From Eubacterium sp. CAG:252 (lineage in GTDB: Bacteria; Bacillota; Clostridia; Lachnospirales; Lachnospiraceae), in contig FR886333.1 in the NCBI GenBank assembly GCA_000436535.1, forward strand, positions 48,564-55,079: 6,516 nt of DNA, given 5' to 3'. Under the pieces are notes generated by a model that saw only the letters and a list, made by a program, of their open reading frames with translations, made no database searches and was not told the origin of the DNA. A program made the translations under genes and the position numbers. This document shows positions 1 through 5,940 of this stretch, piece after piece; position 1 is the stretch's first letter; every line of letters begins with the position of its first letter.

Positions 1-490
1 CCGAACTCCAGTACTTTGGATATATCATCTGACAATAATCCTCTGCAAGATTAACATGATACACTTCATAGTACGCCTGTAATGTACTTGATACTGCCGC
101 CTGATAAAGTCTCATCTGCGTTATATCCTTAACAAGACATGCAAAGTATCCTCCTGCAAACTGATATGCCGTAACACCGAAATACTTCTTTGCAACACTG
201 CTGTATATCTCTGTCTCCATAGGTACTCCGTGATATGCCACATTAACGTACAATTCCTTAAGCGTTACATCTTTATATGAAAATATATGTCCATATGTAT
301 TATGCAGCATATAATCCCTGTCAAGCTGCATATAATCTGCCAGCTTCTGGTTGACGTACACTATATCCCACTCGTCCATACCTGACTTTGCATATGGTAT
401 CTTAACTACAATATATCCATCTGGCATAGACATATAATAACGGTCAAGCTCATTACAATCTAACTTAGGTTCAACTACAGAATTCTCCAT
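1..490 (-). CDS. PAS-like sensor domain protein, N-terminal part (3' end outside window)
   Basis: The frame is open from its start to the window edge, so only about 163 N-terminal residues are visible. Residues 25-130 (numbered from this start) look like a PAS fold: a strand with IVYVNQKLADYM, a middle GHIFSYKD segment, then a closing strand GGYFACLVKDIT ending in the D-I-T typical of PAS domains. A linker helix follows, then YYEVYHVNLAEDYCQMIYP. In Lachnospiraceae this kind of segment opens a second sensor module in GGDEF or EAL proteins. The output domain is outside the window, so a c-di-GMP enzyme is only inferred. I place the start at 490 because GGGAG lies 6 bases upstream. An in-frame ATG at 532 would add 14 residues, but its AGGAAG is 11 bases away and buried in a hairpin. 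It lies 79 bases (or 37) downstream of the RelA/SpoT-like gene on the same strand with no terminator seen, so co-transcription is likely. Confidence 0.7.
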   Translation of the reverse strand, partial: MENSVVEPKLDCNELDRYYMSMPDGYIVVKIPYAKSGMDEWDIVYVNQKLADYMQLDRDYMLHNTYGHIFSYKDVTLKELYVNVAYHGVPMETEIYSSVAKKYFGVTAYQFAGGYFACLVKDITQMRLYQAAVSSTLQAYYEVYHVNLAEDYCQMIYPKYWSS

Positions 491-496
491 ATCTAT

Positions 497-501
497 CTCC
501 C
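497..501 (-). promoter_or_regulatory. Ribosome binding site favouring the start at 490
   Basis: GGGAG on the minus strand, 6 bases before the ATG at 490. It is better spaced than the AGGAAG serving the alternative ATG at 532, so it decides the preferred start of the PAS-like gene. Confidence 0.5.
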
Positions 502-535
502 ACTTTATCACTGCTTTAACTACATTTGCCATATT

Positions 536-550
536 CAGGAATACTTCCTG
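536..550 (-). repeat. Perfect 6-bp hairpin between the RelA-like and PAS-like genes
   Basis: CAGGAA-TAC-TTCCTG is an inverted repeat with a three-base loop. On the mRNA it contains the AGGAAG that would serve the ATG at 532, so it could hide that ribosome binding site. No U-run follows, so it is not an intrinsic terminator. Confidence 0.5.
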
Positions 551-569
551 TTACAAGTATACCCTCACT

Positions 570-2477
570 TTACTTAACTACATTATTCTCTCTTATGTCT
601 GATACAAGCTGACGTCTGAATGCACGACAGCCATTCTCGTTCCAGTACTTCTTTTTTTCTATCTTTATAACTTCAAATGTTGTGTTAAGTATATGTGACT
701 TATAGCTTGTTACTGGTGCTTTACCCGGATAGAATACTGTGATGGAATCCCTGTATTCATCCTCATCAAGGTCATAATCCTTTGCAAACTGTTCAGCCAG
801 CTCTTCGGTGGTTATTCTCTTAATATGCGCATAATATCCGACAAGATATGCAAAGTAATCAACATCAAACTTTTCAACCCAGTAATCATCCGATGCAACA
901 AACACAACAACAGGAAATTCTCTTTGTTCATCTGTTATAAGCTTCTTAAGAACTCCATACTCTTCTTTATCGCCTATGCTTCTTACATTCTGTCTTAATC
1001 TTTCTATATCGCATATTCCTATATTATCTGCAATCTCTCCATAAAAGTTCGGACGGCTGAATAATATATTTTCATTATCTCTGTACTTTTCTGTAGGCTC
1101 TGAATACTCATTGCTCACATCAAACATAAGCCTGTCTCCTTGTTTTTCTATAGTTGCAACTGATATCCACAGCCTATTTGCTATCTTTGAATCAAGATGC
1201 GTTGTAATCTCTTTAAAGTAAAGCTTTTCCGGCTCATAAGCTATCGATACACGATATCCAGGACTTTCATTATCATAATTCTTAACACTATCTGGCATAT
1301 CATCAAATACTTCTGAAAATCTAGAACTTACCCACGAATATATGTAATTCACAGCTTTTTTATAAGCATCTTCTATAGACAGATTGGTAAGGTCTATAAA
1401 TGAATGTGACTGGAACACCTTGTATATACCAAGCTTCTTAAACGGTTCAAACTTTCTTCTCCTGCTTACAGCTTCCATAGCCTGCCCGTGTTCTTCGTCT
1501 ATTCTCTTAAATACCTCATTCAGTCTTTCATCATTAGGGCCTATCTGGTTTACTATCCTTACTATATTATTGACTGTAAGTTCTATGCCCTTCTCTGACG
1601 TATCCATCCAGAGCTGCTCAATAGCCGCTGGTCTTTTAAACTTGTAAAATATCTTTGCAAGTTCCGTATCCGAGTCAAACAGTTCCTCTATATAAGGATG
1701 AAGTGGCTCATTTTCAAACTTAAGCCTGTAGTGGCATCTTAGCATATCATTCCACTTCTTATCCTTGTAATGCTGGTGTCCAAGGTCTTCTAACAGCACC
1801 ACTATAGAGTCATCGCACAGCTCAAAAGTGGCAAGTATACTGTTCATCTTACGTGCAAGTGCCTCATTTCCTATACCGAAAGCCGAACCTTTATATCGCA
1901 TATCATGCTCTATCTCGTGCCATCCCTCAAAAGAATTTGTCCTTACCTGCACCTCAAATGTGTCATCAACATATTCTGTAAGATAAGGATTGACTATAGT
2001 CTTGCTAAGGTAAGCCGGAAGCCGGAATATTCCATTGACTTTCATAGCCTTGAACTCATACTCATTATTTTCTGTAGTTTCCCACATTCCCGGCGATGCA
2101 AAAAGTGTATCAAGAAGCTTTCTGCATGTATCAACGTCATCAACAAAATACAATATAATTCGTATACCTATAAGATCCTGCATTTTTTTATCAGCATTTT
2201 CTGTACCTGGTCTTCTGTAATCCTTGAATATAAGCTTGTTGACCATCGAATCAACAGCCTTTACCCTGTATGCTATTCTGTAATAAAAACCTGCTCTTTT
2301 TAACTTTTCCTCTATAATACTTAATAAATCGTCCTTAACTATCTGTGGAACTACTATCTGTTCTACATTTTCTTTTGTGAATAATTCATTAACCTCATTC
2401 ATAGGTGCTACCATCCAATTTCTATATTTATTATTCTTACCCATATATATTGATATCAGTTCCAAAAATCTTACCAT
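570..2477 (-). CDS. RelA/SpoT-type nucleotidyltransferase domain protein with large unknown C-terminal region
   Basis: Residues about 68-197 match the RelA/SpoT synthetase fold, which transfers pyrophosphate from ATP to a nucleotide (usually making (p)ppGpp). Visible family residues are R71-V-K73, S77 and K81 (ATP side), D101 in DLIGIR and E175 in EVQVRT (metal ligands), and WHEIEHDMRYK at 186-196. The usual G-loop (Y-R-S-x-H type), whose Tyr stacks on the acceptor guanine, is absent: its place holds NGIFRLPAYL (148-157). I see no HD hydrolase, TGS or ACT domain, so this is not the housekeeping long Rel. Residues about 255-635 are unfamiliar. Within them, 472-600 look like a separate alpha/beta domain with FPVVVFVASDDYW (521-533), VDYFAYLVGYYAH (539-551) and ITVFYPG (579-585). 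No signal peptide or membrane helix is seen; it is probably cytoplasmic. The start is uncertain: ATGs at 2477, 2444, 2414 and 2402 all lack a convincing ribosome binding site, and the longest is given. Catalytic activity and acceptor are inference. Confidence 0.75.
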   Translation of the reverse strand: MVRFLELISIYMGKNNKYRNWMVAPMNEVNELFTKENVEQIVVPQIVKDDLLSIIEEKLKRAGFYYRIAYRVKAVDSMVNKLIFKDYRRPGTENADKKMQDLIGIRIILYFVDDVDTCRKLLDTLFASPGMWETTENNEYEFKAMKVNGIFRLPAYLSKTIVNPYLTEYVDDTFEVQVRTNSFEGWHEIEHDMRYKGSAFGIGNEALARKMNSILATFELCDDSIVVLLEDLGHQHYKDKKWNDMLRCHYRLKFENEPLHPYIEELFDSDTELAKIFYKFKRPAAIEQLWMDTSEKGIELTVNNIVRIVNQIGPNDERLNEVFKRIDEEHGQAMEAVSRRRKFEPFKKLGIYKVFQSHSFIDLTNLSIEDAYKKAVNYIYSWVSSRFSEVFDDMPDSVKNYDNESPGYRVSIAYEPEKLYFKEITTHLDSKIANRLWISVATIEKQGDRLMFDVSNEYSEPTEKYRDNENILFSRPNFYGEIADNIGICDIERLRQNVRSIGDKEEYGVLKKLITDEQREFPVVVFVASDDYWVEKFDVDYFAYLVGYYAHIKRITTEELAEQFAKDYDLDEDEYRDSITVFYPGKAPVTSYKSHILNTTFEVIKIEKKKYWNENGCRAFRRQLVSDIRENNVVK

Positions 2478-2501
2478 TCAGGCACTAATGACTTTATATT
2501 C

Positions 2502-2584
2502 CTGACATTATAATAATGTTAATATTCAGACCCCATCTATCTCTCAGATTTATATAACTCTTAACAATATCATAATAATGTCAG
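2502..2584. repeat. 10-bp inverted repeat flanking the candidate promoter zone of the RelA-like gene
   Basis: CTGACATTAT at 2502-2511 is matched exactly by its reverse complement at 2575-2584, 63 bases apart. The left arm overlaps a 13-base near-palindrome, CATTAT-A-ATAATG (2506-2518). Each arm overlaps a minus-strand -10-like hexamer. This could be a pair of operator half-sites, but AT-rich DNA yields such repeats by chance more often than balanced DNA. Confidence 0.4.
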
Positions 2585-2591
2585 TATACCA
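2583..2591 (-). promoter_or_regulatory. Candidate extended -10 promoter for the RelA-like gene
   Basis: TGGTATACT on the minus strand fits the TGn-TATAAT extended -10 pattern with one mismatch. There is no good -35. It would start transcription near 2576, giving a leader of about 100 bases before the ATG at 2477. Alternatives are a TATAAT at 2507-2512 and an exact extended -10, TGCTATAAT, at 2696-2704. The sequence alone does not choose between them. Confidence 0.3.
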
Positions 2592-2617
2592 TATTTTGCC
2601 TTATACGGACTAATAAT

Positions 2618-2646
2618 TTGCTTAATTTTTTATTATATGTTATACT
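2618..2646 (+). promoter_or_regulatory. Promoter for the DtxR-type regulator
   Basis: A -35 TTGCTT (2618-2623) and a -10 TATACT (2641-2646) are separated by 17 bases, with a TGT extended -10 element directly before the -10. Transcription should start near 2653, leaving a leader of about 105 bases that contains the palindrome at 2681-2694. Confidence 0.5.
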
Positions 2647-2680
2647 CTAAACACTTAATTAGAATATCGATGCTTTATTT

Positions 2681-2694
2681 TGCATATATATGCA
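2681..2694. repeat. 14-bp perfect palindrome in the leader of the DtxR-type gene
   Basis: TGCATATATATGCA is its own reverse complement. The core GCATAT recurs at 2702-2707 and 2710-2715, so three GCATAT boxes lie within 34 bases. They sit downstream of the plus-strand promoter and overlap a minus-strand extended -10. Possible operator for the adjacent metal-dependent regulator; this is inference and does not match an MntR or DtxR consensus that I know. Confidence 0.4.
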
Positions 2695-2757
2695 GATTAT
2701 AGCATATCGGCATATGTTACAGTTATTATTATTTATATATACTAGGGGGAATTAACT

Positions 2758-3141
2758 ATGGTTATTCACGAATCAGCAGAAGATTATCTTGAAACAATAC
2801 TTATGCTTAGTAAGAAGCTGCCTGTTGTGCGCTCTATAGACATCGCCAACGAGATGGGCTATAAAAAATCAAGTGTAAGTATCGCCATGAAAAATCTTAG
2901 AGAATCAGAACACATAAGAGTCACTAAAGAAGGATATATATATCTTACAGATTCTGGCAGGGAAATCGCCGAAATGATATACGAAAGACACCAGATTCTT
3001 TCATCATGGCTCATAAAGCTTGGAGTTGATAAGAAAGTAGCTGAAGAAGATGCCTGCCGTATCGAACATGACATAAGCAAAGAGTCTTTCAACGCTATCA
3101 AGAAAGCTATCTCTGCACAATTAGCTGAGTTAGATAAGTAG
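2758..3141 (+). CDS. DtxR/MntR-family metal-dependent transcriptional regulator
   Basis: A 127-residue cytoplasmic DNA-binding protein expected to repress metal-uptake genes when loaded with Fe(II) or Mn(II). Residues 4-62 form the winged helix, with recognition helix around KKSSVSIAMKNLRES (36-50) and wing around EGYIYLTDSG (58-67). Residues about 68-127 form the dimerisation and metal-binding helices. By alignment with MntR (D8, E11, H77, E99, E102, H103), the ligands are D9, E12, H78, C100, E103 and H104. Cys at the E99 position is as in iron-sensing DtxR, while D9 and E12 are MntR-like, so the metal cannot be assigned from sequence. There is no C-terminal SH3/FeoA-like domain; DtxR is about 226 residues and MntR about 142. 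The start is secure: AGGGGGA lies 7 bases upstream. No metal transporter is adjacent, so its targets lie elsewhere. It is divergent from the RelA-like gene and convergent with deoR. Confidence 0.88.
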   Translation: MVIHESAEDYLETILMLSKKLPVVRSIDIANEMGYKKSSVSIAMKNLRESEHIRVTKEGYIYLTDSGREIAEMIYERHQILSSWLIKLGVDKKVAEEDACRIEHDISKESFNAIKKAISAQLAELDK

Positions 3142-3177
3142 TCGGTTTTAATATTTTATACATATTGCACAAAGGAA

Positions 3178-3217
3178 TGCCAGCAGTTTCAGGTGATTAA
3201 CCACGAAGCTGCTGGCA
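3178..3217. terminator. Strong hairpin between convergent genes, possible bidirectional terminator
   Basis: TGCCAGCAG (3178-3186) pairs with CTGCTGGCA (3209-3217). The stem extends inward through a T.G wobble and three more pairs (TTTC with GAAG), giving about 13 bp. It lies 37 bases past the DtxR-type stop codon and 101 bases past the deoR stop from the other side. Neither strand has a proper U-tract: the plus strand continues CGCTTAGC, the minus strand TTCCTTTG. An outer 8-bp inverted repeat (3135-3142 with 3230-3237) encloses it. Likely terminator by position; its mechanism is uncertain. Confidence 0.5.
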
Positions 3218-3317
3218 CGCTTAGCTACTACTACTTATGTTATATTAAATAAGTCACTTAGATATATCTTTGTAATATAGATACATTATACAATATATTA
3301 TTTTTTTATTTTCTCAA
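3218..3317. other. AT-rich gap between hairpin and deoR stop codon
   Basis: About 100 bases of AT-rich DNA with no coding potential. It ends in a T-run on the plus strand (about 3300-3307) that could help end transcription arriving from the DtxR-type gene, but I see no GC-rich stem directly before it. Confidence 0.4.
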
Positions 3318-4061
3318 TCACAAAACAACCTTAACGTCATAATCCTTATATATATCCGCTACATTCTTATCCGTAATAAACTTAACTTCGTCTATCCTTG
3401 CAAATGTAACTGAACTTACATTATCAAACTTGGCTGAGTCAGCTAACACATACTTATAGTTACTGTGCTCCACTGCTGTACGTTTGACAGCTGCCTCACT
3501 AATATCAGGAGTTGTTATTCCGCTTTTTATGCTTATTCCATTAGCACCAAAGAAGCCTTTATTAAAGTTGTACTCCCTGAGTGCCTCAACTGCACTGCTG
3601 CCAACAACCGCCTCTGTTGAGCCTTTCAGCTCACCGCCTATAAGTATAACCTTAAAGCCTGCTATTGCAAGGTTTCTTGCGTGTGCAACCGCATTAGTGA
3701 CATATGTGGCATTTTTTTCTCTTATATAATCTATCATACATCCTGTTGTGGTTCCTGCATCAATATACACGAAATCATCTGGTTCTATAAGCCCTGCCGC
3801 ATACTTAGCTATCGCCTTCTTTGCATCCAGATTAACATCTTTTTTCTGCGACACAGTCGGCTCTTCTCCTGAAAATTCATAATTAACTGATACAGCACCA
3901 CCAAAAACTTTGACAAGCTTGCCCTCTTCATCTAGTGTGTTAAGGTCCCTTCGTATAGTCGACTCGGATATTCCAAGCTCATCCTTAATCTCATTCACAG
4001 TTATGCTGCCTTTTTTCCTAAGTAGCTGCAATATAATCTCATGTCTTTTTTCTGTCAGCAT
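3318..4061 (-). CDS. DeoR-family transcriptional repressor, probably sugar-phosphate responsive
   Basis: A 247-residue DeoR/GlpR/FruR-type regulator of normal family length. Residues 1-57 are the winged helix-turn-helix, with the signature STIRRDL at 34-40 and the family FGGAV at 53-57. Residues about 75-235 are the DeoR sensor domain, with the family blocks DAGTTT (101-106), TNAVAHA (122-128), IGGELKGSTEAVVGS (141-155), FFGANGIS (170-177), GITTPDISEA (181-190) and ADSAKFD (207-213). Such sensors usually bind a phosphorylated sugar or polyol, which releases the DNA. The start is secure: AAGGA lies about 6 bases upstream. It lies downstream of ptsH-ptsI on the same strand, separated by a 187-base gap with its own extended -10 promoter. 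FruR-type repressors usually sit with fruK and fruA; neither is here, so the inducer (perhaps fructose 1-phosphate) and targets are inference. Confidence 0.9.
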   Translation of the reverse strand: MLTEKRHEIILQLLRKKGSITVNEIKDELGISESTIRRDLNTLDEEGKLVKVFGGAVSVNYEFSGEEPTVSQKKDVNLDAKKAIAKYAAGLIEPDDFVYIDAGTTTGCMIDYIREKNATYVTNAVAHARNLAIAGFKVILIGGELKGSTEAVVGSSAVEALREYNFNKGFFGANGISIKSGITTPDISEAAVKRTAVEHSNYKYVLADSAKFDNVSSVTFARIDEVKFITDKNVADIYKDYDVKVVL

Positions 4062-4071
4062 ATCTTTTCCT

Positions 4072-4185
4072 TCACTCCATTCCGAATCTGTATATAATGT
4101 CTGCTTCGCATGACTGTTCGTTCGTTAATGGCGCAAGAAAAGTAAATGTCTGCTTCGCAACCGCTTCCTTTTCTTTTGCGCTCAT
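4072..4185 (-). CDS. Possible 37-residue upstream ORF ahead of deoR (doubtful)
   Basis: An uninterrupted ATG-to-TGA frame of 37 codons starts MSAKEKEAVAK and ends IIYRFGME. Its stop lies 10 bases before the deoR ATG, and the deoR ribosome binding site fills that gap, so the arrangement resembles translational coupling. I recognise no protein family. Against it being a gene: there is no Shine-Dalgarno sequence before its ATG, the ATG overlaps the -10 promoter element at 4184-4192, and the 15-bp direct repeat inside it is read in two different frames. The last point suggests selection on DNA or RNA rather than on protein. It may instead be a structured leader or a genome-wide intergenic repeat that happens to be open. 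Confidence 0.3.
   Translation of the reverse strand: MSAKEKEAVAKQTFTFLAPLTNEQSCEADIIYRFGME
4096..4159. repeat. 15-bp direct repeat, two copies 49 bp apart
   Basis: AATGTCTGCTTCGCA occurs exactly at 4096-4110 and at 4145-4159. On the minus (transcribed) strand each reads TGCGAAGCAGACATT and contains GCGAAGC, a heptamer known as DNA to fold into an unusually stable minihairpin. Both copies lie in the deoR leader. Confidence 0.8.
4131..4181 (-). repeat. Long hairpin in the deoR leader
   Basis: GCGCAAGAAAAG (4131-4142) pairs with 4168-4181 as two 6-bp blocks (GCGCAA with TTGCGC, GAAAAG with CTTTTC) separated by a 2-base bulge. The loop is 25 bases and holds one copy of the 15-bp repeat. No U-tract follows in either direction, so a terminator is unlikely; a leader structure is more plausible. 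Confidence 0.5.
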
Positions 4186-4192
4186 TATATCA
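4184..4192 (-). promoter_or_regulatory. Extended -10 promoter upstream of deoR
   Basis: TGATATAAT on the minus strand is an exact TGn-TATAAT extended -10 element. No convincing -35 is present 16-18 bases upstream, as is common for this promoter class. Transcription would begin near 4177, inside the hairpin stem, giving a leader of about 115 bases. A shifted reading, TGATATGAT, three bases nearer ptsI would place the start near the ATG at 4185. Confidence 0.45.
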
Positions 4193-4248
4193 TATCACAT
4201 TCAGGCGATTGCTGCACATAATTATTATAATTATATTAATAATGCCTT

Positions 4249-5880
4249 TTAAAGCTTAGAAACATCTGTATCAAGTATAATCTGTCTTATAGGAAGTACT
4301 CTTCCCGGTGACACTGATAATTCATCAACACCCATCTTTAAAAACTTTCTTGTAAGTGATGTATCAGCACCAAGCTCACCACATATTCCTGCCCATATTC
4401 CTGCTTTGTGTGCATTATCAACAACCATCTTTATCATCTTAAGCACTGCCGGATGATGTGGGTCAAAAAATGCATCAAGCTTTGAATTCTGTCTGTCAAC
4501 TGCAAGTGTATACTGTGTGAGGTCATTAGTTCCTATACTAAAGAAGTCGACCTTCTTTGCAAGTTCATCGCTTATCATAACTGCGGCAGGCGTTTCTATC
4601 ATTATTCCTGTCTGAGGATTACCTATATTGATACCCTGTCTTTCAAGCTCTTCCTTCACCTCATTTTCAATTTCCTTAATCCTATCGATTTCCCACATAT
4701 TGGCTATCATCGGATACATTATATTGATATTGCCATATGCACTTGCCCTGTACAGTGCACGCAGCTGTGTCTTAAATATTTCTGTCCTTGTAAGGCATAT
4801 TCTGATTGCCCTCACTCCAAGCGCCGGATTATCTTCCTTATCCATATTAAAGTAGTCGCACTGCTTGTCTGCCCCGATATCAAGAGTTCTTATTATAACA
4901 GGCTTTCCTGCCATATTTTCTGCAACAGTCCTATATATATTAAACTGGTCTTCCTCTGTTGGGAAGTCATCTCTCTCAAGATATATAAACTCACTTCTAA
5001 AAAGTCCTATTCCGGCAGCATCATTTGCCTTTACAGCCATAATATCCTTAACATTTCCGATATTGGCATACAGTTTTATCTTCTTTCCATCAACAGTAAC
5101 ATCCTCCCTGCCCTTCAAAAGCTGGAGAAGTTCCTTTGTCTTTAACTGTTCTGCCTGCTGCTTTTTATAATATTCAAGCTTTTCACTGTCAGGCTCTACA
5201 TATATGCAGCCAAATGTTCCGTCAACAATTCCCAACTTTCCGTCTATACTATCATCAAGTTCTATAGGTGTGCCTATAAGTGCTGGTATTCCCATAGTTC
5301 TTGCAAGAATAGCTGTATGTGAATTGACTGAACCCTTTACACTGACGAAGGATAATATTTTATCCTTATCCATCTGGACAGTTTCTGACGGTGCAAGGTC
5401 ATCTGCCACTATGATAACCGGCTCATCTGCCATAACCGAAGCATCTGCCTGTCCGCTCAGTATATTGATAAGGCGCTCGGATATATCCTTTACATCCGCT
5501 GACCTTCCTCTCATATATTCATCATCCATGGCTGCAAACATAGTTGCATAGTTATCACCGGTCTGCGCAACTGCATACTCTGCATTGACCTTCTGGCTGT
5601 CTATTATATTTTCAACTGACTCCCTGTAGTCATCATCCTGAAGCATAATCTGATGCATTTCAAATATAGCTGCATTAGCCTCACCAACTTCCTTAAGTGC
5701 CTTATCATAAAGCATCTGAAGCTGTTCTACGGCCTTTTCTACAGCCTCTGCATATCTTTCCTTTTCATGCTGTGTATCATCTATATGAACTCTTTTGACC
5801 TGCTGTTCAGACTTGTTATACACCTTTATCCTGCCTATAGCGATTCCTGCGAATACGCTTTTCCCCTTATATTCTCTCAT
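4249..5880 (-). CDS. ptsI: PTS Enzyme I (phosphoenolpyruvate-protein phosphotransferase)
   Basis: A cytoplasmic enzyme that takes phosphate from PEP onto a histidine and passes it to HPr, the first step of PTS sugar uptake. With the start used here (543 residues), the N-terminal HPr-binding and phosphohistidine domains cover about 1-225, with catalytic His188 in VNSHTAILAR. The C-terminal PEP-binding barrel covers about 250-543, with Arg295 (GLFRSEF), Arg331 (RTLDIGADK), Glu429 (MIETPAA), Asn452-Asp453 (GTNDLTQY), Arg463 and Cys500 (ICGELGAD). All match the known E. coli residues, shifted by one or two. It is about 30 residues shorter at the C-terminus than the E. coli and Bacillus enzymes, with no key motif lost. 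The start at 5880 is chosen because GGAG lies 6 bases upstream; an ATG at 5892 adds four residues but its GGAA abuts the ATG. It follows ptsH by 127 bases in the same direction. I see no GC-rich terminator after it, so readthrough into deoR is possible. Confidence 0.97.
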   Translation of the reverse strand: MREYKGKSVFAGIAIGRIKVYNKSEQQVKRVHIDDTQHEKERYAEAVEKAVEQLQMLYDKALKEVGEANAAIFEMHQIMLQDDDYRESVENIIDSQKVNAEYAVAQTGDNYATMFAAMDDEYMRGRSADVKDISERLINILSGQADASVMADEPVIIVADDLAPSETVQMDKDKILSFVSVKGSVNSHTAILARTMGIPALIGTPIELDDSIDGKLGIVDGTFGCIYVEPDSEKLEYYKKQQAEQLKTKELLQLLKGREDVTVDGKKIKLYANIGNVKDIMAVKANDAAGIGLFRSEFIYLERDDFPTEEDQFNIYRTVAENMAGKPVIIRTLDIGADKQCDYFNMDKEDNPALGVRAIRICLTRTEIFKTQLRALYRASAYGNINIMYPMIANMWEIDRIKEIENEVKEELERQGINIGNPQTGIMIETPAAVMISDELAKKVDFFSIGTNDLTQYTLAVDRQNSKLDAFFDPHHPAVLKMIKMVVDNAHKAGIWAGICGELGADTSLTRKFLKMGVDELSVSPGRVLPIRQIILDTDVSKL

Positions 5881-5886
5881 AGCAAT

Positions 5887-5890
5887 CTCC
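5887..5890 (-). promoter_or_regulatory. Ribosome binding site deciding the ptsI start
   Basis: GGAG on the minus strand is spaced 6 bases from the ATG at 5880. It overlaps the rival ATG at 5892, which argues against that upstream start. Confidence 0.7.
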
Positions 5891-5940
5891 ATTTCCGTAC
5901 TGTGTGCACTGAGTCTTTAATTCTGCCTGCCATAACAAGC

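Noticed and set aside
1905..2303. 132-codon plus-strand ORF opposite the RelA-like gene
   Set aside because: It is antisense to a well-supported coding region, has no ribosome binding site I can see, and its translation has no recognisable domain. The other plus-strand ORFs at 1384, 2035, 3484, 3681, 3910, 4628, 4865, 5204 and 5653, and the minus-strand one at 2859, are shadows of the same kind.
570..3141. Toxin-antitoxin pair of the toxic RelA-like (toxSAS) type
   Set aside because: The RelA-like protein is far longer than known toxSAS toxins. Its only small neighbour is a divergent metal-dependent regulator with intact ligands, not an antitoxin-like protein in the same operon.
4072..4192. 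Known riboswitch or T-box in the deoR leader
   Set aside because: There is a hairpin and a repeat, but I see no conserved core of any riboswitch class, no T-box motif and no terminator/antiterminator pair.
4221..4243. Intrinsic terminator after ptsI
   Set aside because: ATTATTA and TAATAAT can pair around a 9-base loop, but the stem has only A-T pairs and no U-tract follows. It would be too weak to stop transcription.
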